From positions 1 to 20,758 of IMG/VR virus record IMGVR_UViG_3300020021_000055: a stretch of DNA of 20,758 nt, one strand, 5' to 3'. Position numbers and translations under genes: made by a program. Below are positions 13,228 to 19,894 of this stretch, in pieces; position 1 is the stretch's first letter; each line of letters begins with the position of its first letter. This DNA is from a virus. The notes beneath the pieces were generated by a model that made no database searches, was not told where the DNA came from, and saw only the letters and a list, made by a program, of their open reading frames with translations.

Positions 13228-15357
13228 TTAAACTGTTACTTCAACTGGTTTGTAAAATGCCTGAAACCTGGTAGTTTCATTATACTCAGGTGATTTAATA
13301 AGCCCATCGCCCATTCCTGCTAAAGTTTCAGCGCCTGCCTCGTCAAGTACAACCCTGCTATCAGCTTCTTTAGGGACGCGGAAACAGATTTGTACAGGGA
13401 AGTTAACTTTAGTATCACCGTTTATGATCTTGACTGATGCGCGCTGGGTAGCCGCCATGATTCTAAAGCCAGAAGACCTTCCTTTCTGTAATAAAATCTG
13501 TATATTTTGTTCAAGTGATTTTAATTCACCAGTTTTCTTCATTTGCATTTTAGGCGCACCTTCCATCATCATCCCAAACATGCCCTTTTTGGGCGCGTAG
13601 TTTCCAACCTGAACCTCTTCTCGGATATCTAACTCAACTCCTTTCCGTGAAGCTGCAATTGCGTCTGCAAATTCATCAAGAAAAACAAGTACTTTTCGTT
13701 TAACGCCATTCCTGATGTTCTCATTCATTTTATCAACAAGCATTGCAACAGTTTCCTCAATTTCAAGTATATCAGAAACCACCCGGATATTAGCATTATA
13801 ATCATTTTCGTATTCGCCAAACTCAAATTTTGGATCTATAATGTAAATATCCTCTATACCTGCCTGTTTTCCATATTCAATAGAATTTCGGACCAAAACA
13901 GATTTACCACTGCCTATAGAGCCGCAAACAAGCGCATTGGTTGTTGAATGGTTGTCAAGGTCCCAATAAATAGTATTTTCATAATTATCTTTACCCAGCG
14001 GTATTTTCATATCAACTAATTCTGCCGGGTCAAACAATAAAGTCCGTTCCCTTTTCTTTGAAAACTCAATTGATACATAAGATTTACCATTATGTACTAC
14101 AAGATCTTTGGAGATACGAACAGCCGCAACATCCAGGGCGTTTGCAATGTCAAGCCGGTGGGAGTGTACTGAGGTGATTTTAACACCTGCAGAAACTTCT
14201 AAAAGGTAAGTATTGCTAGAATAGCCGTCAAATTTATAGGCTACATTTACGATAATATTAAAGCTCCGTAAAACGTGCTCAATTTTTTGTTCTGGTGTCA
14301 TGTCTTTATTTGATAAGTCGTATTGAATAAATTGCGATGCGTTTTTTTGAAAGTCGCGGATAACTTTTGGGTTGATCAGGCCTACAGATATATCCCTGAT
14401 CCTTTTTAGGCGCTTTGAAACCATTTCGCGCTTTGATTCCTCAATAGGGAAATCTTCAACCTCCGCAATCATAGTTTTAGCCCAGAATTCATATATATCT
14501 GATTTATCCTCGTAGTTATCTGACTGGTTGATCAGGTAGATATAATCAGGATCCTGAACAGCTGCCAGCATGCGTTTTAAAGGCTCGTATAATAAGGCTT
14601 CATAAAGGCGGCGGGTATCTTTATCAACTTTTATTTTGATAGGTAGTAACTGATTTGAACCGTCTTTATTTTGAGCAATCTTATTTTCAATAAACCAAAT
14701 CTCGTCTATATCAAGGCCTGATTTTGATTCATAGCCCTTAACGTAGGTGATAGCCTGCTCACCAATGCTTAATTTAGCTTCCTGTTCATCTGTAAATGAT
14801 GTTTTTGATTTATGGTCAACTATAATGAGCTTATCATGGATGCTTTGAAAAACTAAGTCAATCTTTAAATGGCAGGGCATAGGGATATCAACCCCGTTAA
14901 TTGTTAGCCATTCATCGCAATAAACCTCAACATCAATTACCTCTTTGATTTCATCTATATAGGTTCCTATATCGCCAAAGAAGTTTTTAAGCAGGGCATT
15001 AACTGTTTTTAATGCCTTTGCTTTACATTCTTCAATTGTTGGCGTAGTTTTCTGAATCTTCCAGAACGGGGCCGGGAATTCATCTATATATTCAAAGGCA
15101 ATAATTTCCAATGAGGCTAAATCAAGCCGGTTATCAGTTTTAATGCCCGTAAAGAACCTGTCCAATGCTTCATGGTAGGCGCTGCCGGCAACACTTGAAG
15201 CCGAATTTTTACCTTTAAGGTTATAGATGTACCGCATTTCAAAAGCCTTTTCATGGCGGGCGAATTGCGCAACCTTTGAATAGCTCCAACTACTAATTAA
15301 GAAGTTGGAGAGCAGGTTATCTACCTGGTCTGGCGTGTATTTTTTATACTCACTCAT
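13228..15357 (-). CDS. RecB-family nuclease fused to FtsK-like DNA translocase
   Basis: A 709-residue fusion. The N-terminal part (about 20-215) is a PD-(D/E)XK nuclease of the RecB/Cas4 class: SYSKVAQFARHEKAF, VAGSAYHEALDRFF with His62, LKIDLVF with Asp167, VDHKSK with Asp181 and Lys183, and the QxxxY motif at 201-205. No iron-sulphur Cys set is seen. Residues about 350-445 resemble the region before the FtsK motor (ANALDVAAVRI, HNGKSYVSIEF). The motor follows, with Walker A GSIGSGKS at 479-486, IIDPKFEFGEY, Walker B VLVFLDEFAD at 556-565, and GRSSGFRIMAATQRA at 626-640. There is no winged-helix gamma domain and no membrane segment. It is coupled to the putative annealing protein upstream through ATGA. 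It probably translocates along and degrades DNA for phage recombination; that coupling of activities is inferred. Confidence 0.85.
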   Translation of the reverse strand: MSEYKKYTPDQVDNLLSNFLISSWSYSKVAQFARHEKAFEMRYIYNLKGKNSASSVAGSAYHEALDRFFTGIKTDNRLDLASLEIIAFEYIDEFPAPFWKIQKTTPTIEECKAKALKTVNALLKNFFGDIGTYIDEIKEVIDVEVYCDEWLTINGVDIPMPCHLKIDLVFQSIHDKLIIVDHKSKTSFTDEQEAKLSIGEQAITYVKGYESKSGLDIDEIWFIENKIAQNKDGSNQLLPIKIKVDKDTRRLYEALLYEPLKRMLAAVQDPDYIYLINQSDNYEDKSDIYEFWAKTMIAEVEDFPIEESKREMVSKRLKRIRDISVGLINPKVIRDFQKNASQFIQYDLSNKDMTPEQKIEHVLRSFNIIVNVAYKFDGYSSNTYLLEVSAGVKITSVHSHRLDIANALDVAAVRISKDLVVHNGKSYVSIEFSKKRERTLLFDPAELVDMKIPLGKDNYENTIYWDLDNHSTTNALVCGSIGSGKSVLVRNSIEYGKQAGIEDIYIIDPKFEFGEYENDYNANIRVVSDILEIEETVAMLVDKMNENIRNGVKRKVLVFLDEFADAIAASRKGVELDIREEVQVGNYAPKKGMFGMMMEGAPKMQMKKTGELKSLEQNIQILLQKGRSSGFRIMAATQRASVKIINGDTKVNFPVQICFRVPKEADSRVVLDEAGAETLAGMGDGLIKSPEYNETTRFQAFYKPVEVTV

Positions 15358-16181
15358 GGCATAACGATTGAAGATTGTCCACCATTTTTGTTTTTAAGAT
15401 CATTTTTTTGCTGGTCGATGTCTTCTTTTGATTTTACACCACCTTTAAAAGCAAATTCAACCGTTGTATCGCCATCTTTAATTGCCTGGCCCACACCAAT
15501 AAGCGTAACAAGATCATCGGCTGTTACGTGATCAATAGCTGCTTTACCAATCGCTGACAGAATTTCAGACTCTTTTAATGAGTAGGTATCTTTAAGCGCA
15601 TCAAAGATTTGTTTCCTGCGGGCTATCAGTTTGGTTTTATCTGAAACATCGCCTACAATAGTGCTTTTGGCCTCGTTATGTACCTTATCAACGACAGAGC
15701 GGGGTATAACACCTAAAATAGCGTTCCTTAGTGCAATTGAATTACCAGCATTACCAGTAACAACAATCATGTCATCGTTCATGCGGCCGGTTTTAGTCAT
15801 TATTGAGCGCTTAACCTCAACCTTTATAGCCAGGTTATTTTCAAGATCAAAAGCAATACCCTGGGAGGTTAGTGTTTTATCCTCAACAGATATTACTTTA
15901 GCCTCTATCCGCATATTACCCCAGCATTGAGCCAATATTTTAGCAAGATGAACGCTTGGGCCTGTTATAGCCTTACCACCTCTAGGAAGCGAATAAGTAC
16001 AGGTTGCGGCTGTTTCTTTATCCATGGTAACTATTGCTATGGCATTTTCATACGCTCTTTTAATGTTCCGTGGAAATGCTTTTGCGGTAGCTATCTGCAC
16101 GTCAATTGTAGCTTTATCCTGCTGATATACTGTATCAACATTGGCTACGGTTTCAATTATTACATCGTCTTCAATATTCAT
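15354..16181 (-). CDS. Candidate single-strand annealing / recombination protein
   Basis: A 275-residue protein of a phage family seen beside RecB-like nucleases. Its marks are IATAKAFPRNIKRAYENAIA (about 30-49), YSLPRGGKAITGPSVHLAKI (63-82), AQCWGNMRIEAKV, the central DDMIVVTGNAGNSIALRNAI (about 136-155), then LGVIPRSVVDKVHNEA. I recall this pattern (PRGG...GPS..LA....WGN...N.......LR..ILGVIP) in phage proteins commonly left unnamed. With the nuclease gene starting inside its stop codon, an exonuclease-plus-annealing pair like RecE/RecT is the natural reading. The annealing role is an inference from context, not from a motif I can prove. A disordered Lys/Asn-rich tail follows residue 245. 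Confidence 0.6.
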   Translation of the reverse strand: MNIEDDVIIETVANVDTVYQQDKATIDVQIATAKAFPRNIKRAYENAIAIVTMDKETAATCTYSLPRGGKAITGPSVHLAKILAQCWGNMRIEAKVISVEDKTLTSQGIAFDLENNLAIKVEVKRSIMTKTGRMNDDMIVVTGNAGNSIALRNAILGVIPRSVVDKVHNEAKSTIVGDVSDKTKLIARRKQIFDALKDTYSLKESEILSAIGKAAIDHVTADDLVTLIGVGQAIKDGDTTVEFAFKGGVKSKEDIDQQKNDLKNKNGGQSSIVMP

Positions 16182-16207
16182 TGTGTGGTTTTTTTAATAT
16201 TTGGTTA

Positions 16208-16375
16208 TTATTTGGTTAAATAGTGTTGATATTCAAGACAGCCTTGTTTGGCCTTATTTACTTTTGGATCCCGCTTTAAGCAACTTTTTTCATGCTTGCA
16301 ATAACCGCAGCCAACTTGTGAGTTAATTATCTCCAAAATCTTTTTTGTGTCCAGGTTTTGTTCTGTGAAATTCAT
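16208..16375 (-). CDS. Small zinc-ribbon-like protein, 55 residues
   Basis: A 55-residue protein starting MNFTEQNLDTKKILEIINSQ; a longer frame to 16510 exists but its extra part overlaps the upstream gene, and this ATG is 5 nt after that gene's stop. VGCGYCKHEKSCLKRD and KQGCLEY give Cys at about 23, 26, 32 and 46 (C-x2-C-x5-C-x13-C), a probable zinc site. It lies just upstream of the putative annealing gene and is likely cotranscribed with it. Confidence 0.6.
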   Translation of the reverse strand: MNFTEQNLDTKKILEIINSQVGCGYCKHEKSCLKRDPKVNKAKQGCLEYQHYLTK

Positions 16376-16380
16376 TTTGG

Positions 16381-16608
16381 TTAATGTGCTGTGGCTATAA
16401 AAAAAGCCAGTCCTAAAAGTGATATTACCAACAAGATCCCTACTGCACGCTTTATGGCTGCATCTTCCTGTTGTTTTTTGTTTTGATCGATACGCCTTTG
16501 GATGTTCCACCAGCTTTGCTCTGATGATAATTGATAATAGCGCTGCCTGGCTACGTCTTTATCGGTGATATCATTTATCCCGTTAAAAACTTTGATGGGG
16601 CTATCCAT
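16381..16608 (-). CDS. Small tail-anchored membrane protein, 75 residues
   Basis: Starting MDSPIKVFNGINDITDKDVA at the ATG overlapping the upstream stop; a GTG eight codons earlier is possible. The first 50 residues are soluble, helical and rich in Gln and Arg (QRRIDQNKKQQ). Residues 55-72 (AVGILLVISLLGLAFFIA) form one membrane helix at the C-terminus. Tail-anchored topology with a cytoplasmic domain suggests a small phage effector at the inner membrane, for example in host takeover or superinfection exclusion. Not recognised. Confidence 0.55.
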   Translation of the reverse strand: MDSPIKVFNGINDITDKDVARQRYYQLSSEQSWWNIQRRIDQNKKQQEDAAIKRAVGILLVISLLGLAFFIATAH

Positions 16609-16942
16609 TGTTGTGCCCTTTCCTTTTTTCACTGATTTCAGCTAAACGTACACTTGCTTCATTTAGCTGTTTTTTTGCAGTATCAATTAACTCATTTTGA
16701 GCTTTAAGTTTGGCTTTGATATTATCAATCCTGGCCTCAACTGATTCAGGGGTTACTTTAACTCCTTTGTCGGTAGCAACTGAACACTCAGCCATTTTGC
16801 CTTTGAATAATCCGAAGTGATCTCTTAAAACCAGGTAAATACCAAAAGCAAAAATGAAAAGCAGGATACAGCCAACGATAAAGGCAGCTATGCATACACC
16901 AACAATTGTAGCGGTAGATGCGTTTTGAAACTCACTAAACAT
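16601..16942 (-). CDS. Membrane-anchored coiled-coil protein, 113 residues
   Basis: Residues 12-39 (TIVGVCIAAFIVGCILLFIF and on) form a strong membrane helix. The rest is cytoplasmic, with a heptad-like coiled coil at about 65-105 (VEARIDNIKAKLKAQNELID, then KKQLNEASVRLAEISEKRKG). It overlaps both neighbours by 8 bp. Position in the early unit and next to another small membrane protein suggests they act together. It could be spanin- or Rz-like in shape, but its place far from any lysis gene argues against that. Confidence 0.55.
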   Translation of the reverse strand: MFSEFQNASTATIVGVCIAAFIVGCILLFIFAFGIYLVLRDHFGLFKGKMAECSVATDKGVKVTPESVEARIDNIKAKLKAQNELIDTAKKQLNEASVRLAEISEKRKGHNNG

Positions 16943-17333
16943 GATTCAACTCCCTTCCGGCTTCTATATAAGCCTTTACAGCATCGTTAAGATTGTATTT
17001 AAGGTAATAATCCATTGGAATAGGACCCGATTCCTGTACATGGCAACCGTCGTTATCTGAGGTGTTAAACTCGTAGGCGTTGAGGCCCCGGCTAATAATG
17101 AAACCAATAAGTGAGTCAGTTTCAATTTCAACTTCTTTCCAGTCATCCTCATTTGACAGTCCACCGTTTAAAATAGCCTCATTAATGTAGGTTACATTAA
17201 CCACATCGCCGTTTAAATCGGCATCTTCAATAAAGAATGTAGGGCGCTCAACTATCCTTTTTAAGGCATTGTGAGCAACTTTTAACCTGTTGGTATTGAC
17301 AGGCCGACTTTTAAATGTTAGATTTGTGTTCAT
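16935..17333 (-). CDS. Hypothetical phage protein, 132 residues
   Basis: An acidic 132-residue protein beginning MNTNLTFKSRPVNTNRLKVA. Mixed alpha/beta character is suggested by FFIEDADLNGDVVNVTYINE and later IGFIISRGLNAYEFNTS. No catalytic or binding motif is recognised. It follows the hairpin at 17356-17375 and overlaps the membrane protein downstream, so it belongs to the early unit. Confidence 0.55.
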   Translation of the reverse strand: MNTNLTFKSRPVNTNRLKVAHNALKRIVERPTFFIEDADLNGDVVNVTYINEAILNGGLSNEDDWKEVEIETDSLIGFIISRGLNAYEFNTSDNDGCHVQESGPIPMDYYLKYNLNDAVKAYIEAGRELNHV

Positions 17334-17355
17334 AATAAGAGATTTTTAAATGATT

Positions 17356-17375
17356 AGCCAGATTGCCGTCTGGCT
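17356..17375. terminator. Perfect 7-bp hairpin in the early operon
   Basis: AGCCAGA and TCTGGCT pair around a 6-nt loop. On the plus strand it is followed by TTTTCTT, so it has terminator form only for transcripts running rightwards, antisense to the operon; on the minus strand it may only be a stalling or mRNA-stabilising structure. Confidence 0.4.
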
Positions 17376-17395
17376 TTTCTTGTTTATATTATTTG

Positions 17396-17602
17396 TTAAT
17401 TGAAATTTATTGCTGGTTTTTCAAGCATTGCACGAAGCATTGTGTTTTCAGCCTGCAGGTTCTTGATATTTTCTTTAAAGGTTTCCTCCTGGTTTAAAAA
17501 CAGCTCAGTAAAATGTAATTCTGACCGGCTGGCTTTAAGCTTATAATTCCTTACCTTGTTTTCAAGGTCTTCAATACATGGTTTAGTTTTGATCTTGCTC
17601 AC
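17396..17602 (-). CDS. Small coiled-coil protein, about 68 residues
   Basis: Two starts are possible: a GTG at 17602 overlapping the upstream TAG (TAGTG), used here, or a TTG at 17617. The product is largely a coiled coil (IEDLENKVRNYKLKASRSEL and later NIKNLQAENTMLRAMLEKPA) with no domain that I recognise. As the second gene behind the lytic promoter it may be an early regulator or host-takeover protein. Confidence 0.5.
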   Translation of the reverse strand: MSKIKTKPCIEDLENKVRNYKLKASRSELHFTELFLNQEETFKENIKNLQAENTMLRAMLEKPAINFN

Positions 17603-17844
17603 TATGCTTTCCTCCAAACCATTATTCCGCGATCTTTTTTTGAAGTCTCAAATTTCAAATCGGTGAACTTGTGAATTATTGAAACAACTGTCCTGACATT
17701 GGAAGCCCTTTCAAGCTCTACCCAATAACCATCGGCTTCATTACATATATCCATAGATTGTAATGTGCCAGTTATATCTTTTGTGGGTAATAACCGCAAC
17801 CCAGGCTGCGTAGAATTACTTAAAGTTTGGCTTTGTTCTTGCAT
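17602..17844 (-). CDS. First early gene, hypothetical 80-residue protein
   Basis: An 80-residue protein starting MQEQSQTLSNSTQPGLRLLP. The C-terminal half (WVELERASNVRTVVSIIHKF, then DLKFETSKKDRGIMVWRKA) resembles a small alpha/beta unit ending in a W-R-(K/R) tail found in many short phage proteins. As the gene nearest the repressor-controlled promoter it occupies the cro position, yet it has no obvious helix-turn-helix. Not recognised. Confidence 0.55.
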   Translation of the reverse strand: MQEQSQTLSNSTQPGLRLLPTKDITGTLQSMDICNEADGYWVELERASNVRTVVSIIHKFTDLKFETSKKDRGIMVWRKA

Positions 17845-17859
17845 TTGATTAAATGTGTT

Positions 17860-17867
17860 TATATTTG
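17860..17867 (+). promoter_or_regulatory. Candidate -7 box for the repressor gene
   Basis: TATATTTG matches TAnnTTTG. The nearest upstream TTTG at normal spacing is absent (12 or 24 nt instead of about 19), so the promoter would be weak or activated. It would give a leader of about 77 nt before the repressor ATG. Confidence 0.3.
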
Positions 17868-17883
17868 ATTAGTTATTGTTTAT

Positions 17884-17914
17884 CAAATGTAATTACATTT
17901 TTCATAAATGCAAA
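17884..17914 (-). promoter_or_regulatory. Lytic (early leftward) promoter, Bacteroidota sigma-A type
   Basis: On the minus strand TTTG at 17914-17911, exactly 19 nt, then TACATTTG at 17891-17884, a perfect match to TTTG-N19-TAnnTTTG. Transcription would begin near 17877, about 33 nt before the ATG at 17844. The -7 box is embedded in the palindromic operator. Confidence 0.75.
17885..17900. promoter_or_regulatory. Repressor operator, 16-bp perfect palindrome
   Basis: AAATGTAATTACATTT is fully self-complementary and covers most of the -7 box of the lytic promoter, so a bound repressor would block RNA polymerase. A flanking ATTTGAT/ATCAAAT pair (about 17863-17887) could be a second, partly overlapping site. 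Confidence 0.6.
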
Positions 17915-17950
17915 TACTTTTTAAATAAAAGTTATTAACAATTTTTATCT

Positions 17951-18640
17951 ATGTCCATACCACCTGCCCATAATGGGGAATTATTGAAACAATATTTAAA
18001 GTCTAAAAAGATCAGGCAGGAGGATTTTGCCAATAATTTAAATATTTCTCGTAACTATTTAATTACAAAACTTAAGGAATTCACCTTTAAAGATGACTTT
18101 AAGCAGAAAGTAATTACAAATCTTGGCGTGGATGAAAGTTTTTTTGAAAGTAATTACAATTCTGTCGCGCAAACAAAATCAGCACACTATACAATAAACA
18201 CCGAATCCTTAAATAAGCCATCGATCAATACAGGTAAAGGTGTGCCTTATTATGATATAGATTTCATGGGAGGTTTTGACCTGGTGTTTAATGAGCAGGC
18301 TATACAGCCGACGTTTTATATTGACTTTTTACCTTTTAATGATTGCGATTGCTGGATAAACGTAACCGGTAAAAGTATGGGACCATTAATTGCACATGGT
18401 GATATCGTAGGACTAAAAAAGGTGGAGGATTGGCGGCGCTTTCTGTTGGAGGGGGAGATATACGCCATCGTAACAGATAATGGCTTTAGAACCATTAAAA
18501 TGCTTGGGCCTGGGGATGATAATGATCATTATAAATTGATACCATATAATAAAGGCGAAGAATACAAACCACAATCAATTCCAAAAGATGTAATCACCCA
18601 TATATTCCGGGTGAAGGGAAATATTAAAAAGTTCTTTTAA
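17951..18640 (+). CDS. Phage repressor with S24 (LexA/CI-type) self-cleaving domain
   Basis: Keeps the prophage silent and is expected to cut itself when RecA filaments form. The 229-residue protein has an N-terminal helix-turn-helix (about 8-62: LLKQYLKSKKIRQEDFANNL then NISRNYLITKLKEF). A linker carries the likely cleavage region near IDFMGGFDL (about 103-111), Gly-Gly instead of the classic Ala-Gly. The peptidase domain has the nucleophile Ser142 in NVTGKSMGP and the Lys183 base in FRTIKML. It is divergent from the lytic operon, and the palindromic operator lies in the shared spacer. Confidence 0.9.
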   Translation: MSIPPAHNGELLKQYLKSKKIRQEDFANNLNISRNYLITKLKEFTFKDDFKQKVITNLGVDESFFESNYNSVAQTKSAHYTINTESLNKPSINTGKGVPYYDIDFMGGFDLVFNEQAIQPTFYIDFLPFNDCDCWINVTGKSMGPLIAHGDIVGLKKVEDWRRFLLEGEIYAIVTDNGFRTIKMLGPGDDNDHYKLIPYNKGEEYKPQSIPKDVITHIFRVKGNIKKFF

Positions 18641-18652
18641 AAACCTTAAACC

Positions 18653-19171
18653 ATGAAAAAATCATTAATTGTTATTTTGTTATTGTCTGCAGCCTATATA
18701 AGTAAGGCTCAAAAACTTGAAAAGCCAAAAATAGATAAGATAACCGGCGATACTACATTTTCAACATCTAAAGAAATCATTACCAATAAAGTGGGCTTGA
18801 TCTATGATTATTTAGGTGTTAAGACCATTAAAACAAAGGGTGATGTATTCTTATCTTTTTATATATCAAAAGGCATTACAATGCTTTATTCAGTTAATCC
18901 CGGTGATAAGCTTATTTTAAAAACAACCGATGATAAAGTATTAGAAATAAAGAGTATTGCCAGTCAGAATTCTGATTTTACACACAGCTCAGCAAATACC
19001 TACTCAGATCTCATAGCGTTATACCCAGTTAGTAGCGATGATCTTATCAAGTTAAAGGCTGGCACCATTAAAGTAATTAGGATTGAAACTTCAAAAGGTA
19101 ATTTTGATTATGATATAAAGCTTAAAAATGCCGATATAATTAAAAAGCAAATTGAACTAATAACAAAATAA
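18653..19171 (+). CDS. Secreted accessory (moron-like) protein
   Basis: A 172-residue protein with a clear signal peptide: basic MKKS, hydrophobic LIVILLLSAAYI, and cleavage after SKA before Gln20, the usual Bacteroidota Sec/SPI pattern. There is no lipobox Cys. The mature part is mostly beta strand with repeated Lys and Ser/Thr and contains no motif I can name. It sits 12 nt after the repressor and 2 nt before the XRE gene, so it is expressed in the lysogen. Periplasmic location plus lysogen expression suggest superinfection exclusion or lysogenic conversion; this is inferred. Confidence 0.7.
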   Translation: MKKSLIVILLLSAAYISKAQKLEKPKIDKITGDTTFSTSKEIITNKVGLIYDYLGVKTIKTKGDVFLSFYISKGITMLYSVNPGDKLILKTTDDKVLEIKSIASQNSDFTHSSANTYSDLIALYPVSSDDLIKLKAGTIKVIRIETSKGNFDYDIKLKNADIIKKQIELITK

Positions 19172-19173
19172 CT

Positions 19174-19569
19174 ATGCAAATTACAATCTCAGAAACAGAA
19201 CGCATGCATTATGTTCAGCAGGGCCAGCGATTGAGGATCTACCGAAAGTCAAAGAACTGGACCCAGCAAGATCTTGCAGCAATATTAAATAAGACCCAAG
19301 GCACGCTTTATAAATATGAAACGGGCTTAACTGATATTCCATCTGCTGATATCAGGAAGCTTCACAATGAATATGGTTTATCTTATTCCTGGTTCTATGA
19401 TAATGTAGGCGATATGGAAAACATTAAAAATATAATTGCGCCAGGTAAGGGGAACACTGATAAAAATTTACTTGCAATGTATGAGCAGCTTGAAGCGAGG
19501 TTTAACAAGTTGGAGCGCGATTACAGAAAATTGATCGGGCTTAATAAGCCAAAAAAACAAAGTGTTTAA
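19174..19569 (+). CDS. XRE-family transcriptional regulator
   Basis: A 131-residue DNA-binding protein. Residues 16-66 (GQRLRIYRKSKNWTQQDLAA, then LNKTQGTLYKYETGLTDIPS) are a Cro/CI-type helix-turn-helix with the typical W-T-Q-Q-D-L-A second helix. LHNEYGLSYSWFYDNVGDM follows as in short XRE proteins of Bacteroidota. A coiled coil at about 101-122 (LLAMYEQLEARFNKLERDYR) probably dimerises it. It is the last gene of the lysogeny unit, only 2 nt after the secreted protein, and could regulate the 24-bp dyad sites or host genes. Confidence 0.85.
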   Translation: MQITISETERMHYVQQGQRLRIYRKSKNWTQQDLAAILNKTQGTLYKYETGLTDIPSADIRKLHNEYGLSYSWFYDNVGDMENIKNIIAPGKGNTDKNLLAMYEQLEARFNKLERDYRKLIGLNKPKKQSV

Positions 19570-19609
19570 ATGCTAATTATCTCATTTGTGTGTGAAAAGT
19601 GTGTTAATT

Positions 19610-19645
19610 AAAAAAGCCACCTACAAAATTAATCTGTAAATGGCT
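19610..19645 (-). terminator. Terminator of tRNA-Lys
   Basis: On the minus strand AGCCATTTACA pairs with TGTAGGTGGCT (11 bp including two GU pairs) around a 9-nt loop and is followed by TTTTTT. It lies 10 nt after the tRNA 3' end; on the plus strand it may also weakly end the XRE transcript. Confidence 0.7.
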
Positions 19646-19655
19646 GATTTAAAGG

Positions 19656-19728
19656 TGACCTGGGAGAGGATCGAACTCTCGACCCACTGATTAAGAGTCA
19701 GTTGCTCTACCGGCTGAGCTACCAAGTC
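19656..19728 (-). tRNA. tRNA-Lys (anticodon CTT), probable prophage attachment site
   Basis: A complete 73-nt cloverleaf: acceptor GACTTGG/CCAGGTC, D arm with GCTCAGCCGGTAGAGC, anticodon stem ACTGA/TCAGT with loop CTCTTAA (anticodon CTT, Lys), and T loop TTCGATC. CCA is not encoded. The 3' end points left towards the lysogeny genes, the usual geometry for integration into a tRNA gene, so the right attachment site probably lies at or just beyond this end. The matching copy of the 3' end would lie left of the window. Confidence 0.95.
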
Positions 19729-19769
19729 AATTTGTTTTTTTCCGGGCTGCAAATAAACGGTTTTTTTTT

Positions 19770-19801
19770 GAAGTCCGGAAGTCCGAAAGACGGAAAGTTT
19801 G
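19770..19801 (+). repeat. Period-8 purine-rich tandem repeat
   Basis: Two exact GAAGTCCG units and two diverged ones (AAAGACGG, AAAGTTTG) follow a T9 tract in the intergenic space between tRNA-Lys and the ABC-F gene. Noncoding; no function suggested. Confidence 0.6.
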
Positions 19802-19819
19802 AAAGAAATGAAAAATAGT

Positions 19820-19885
19820 GATTAGAGACCGGAGATTAGTTATTTTCCCGTGAAGAATTTTTTTCCTAATCTCTGGTCTCTAATC
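19820..19885. repeat. 20-bp inverted repeat downstream of the ABC-F gene
   Basis: GATTAGAGACCGGAGATTAG at 19820 faces CTAATCTCTGGTCTCTAATC at 19866 with one mismatch, separated by 26 nt. Each arm also repeats ATTAG/GAGA units internally. It could terminate the ABC-F transcript or be a dispersed intergenic repeat of this genome. Confidence 0.6.
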
Positions 19886-19894
19886 TCTAATTAA

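Noticed and set aside
15631-16223. Two plus-strand frames of about 100 codons
   Set aside because: Both lie opposite the putative annealing gene and look like shadows of its codon bias.
16376-16510. N-terminal extension of the zinc-ribbon-like gene
   Set aside because: The extra residues read through the gene upstream in another frame; an ATG at 16375 with 5-nt spacing is the better start.
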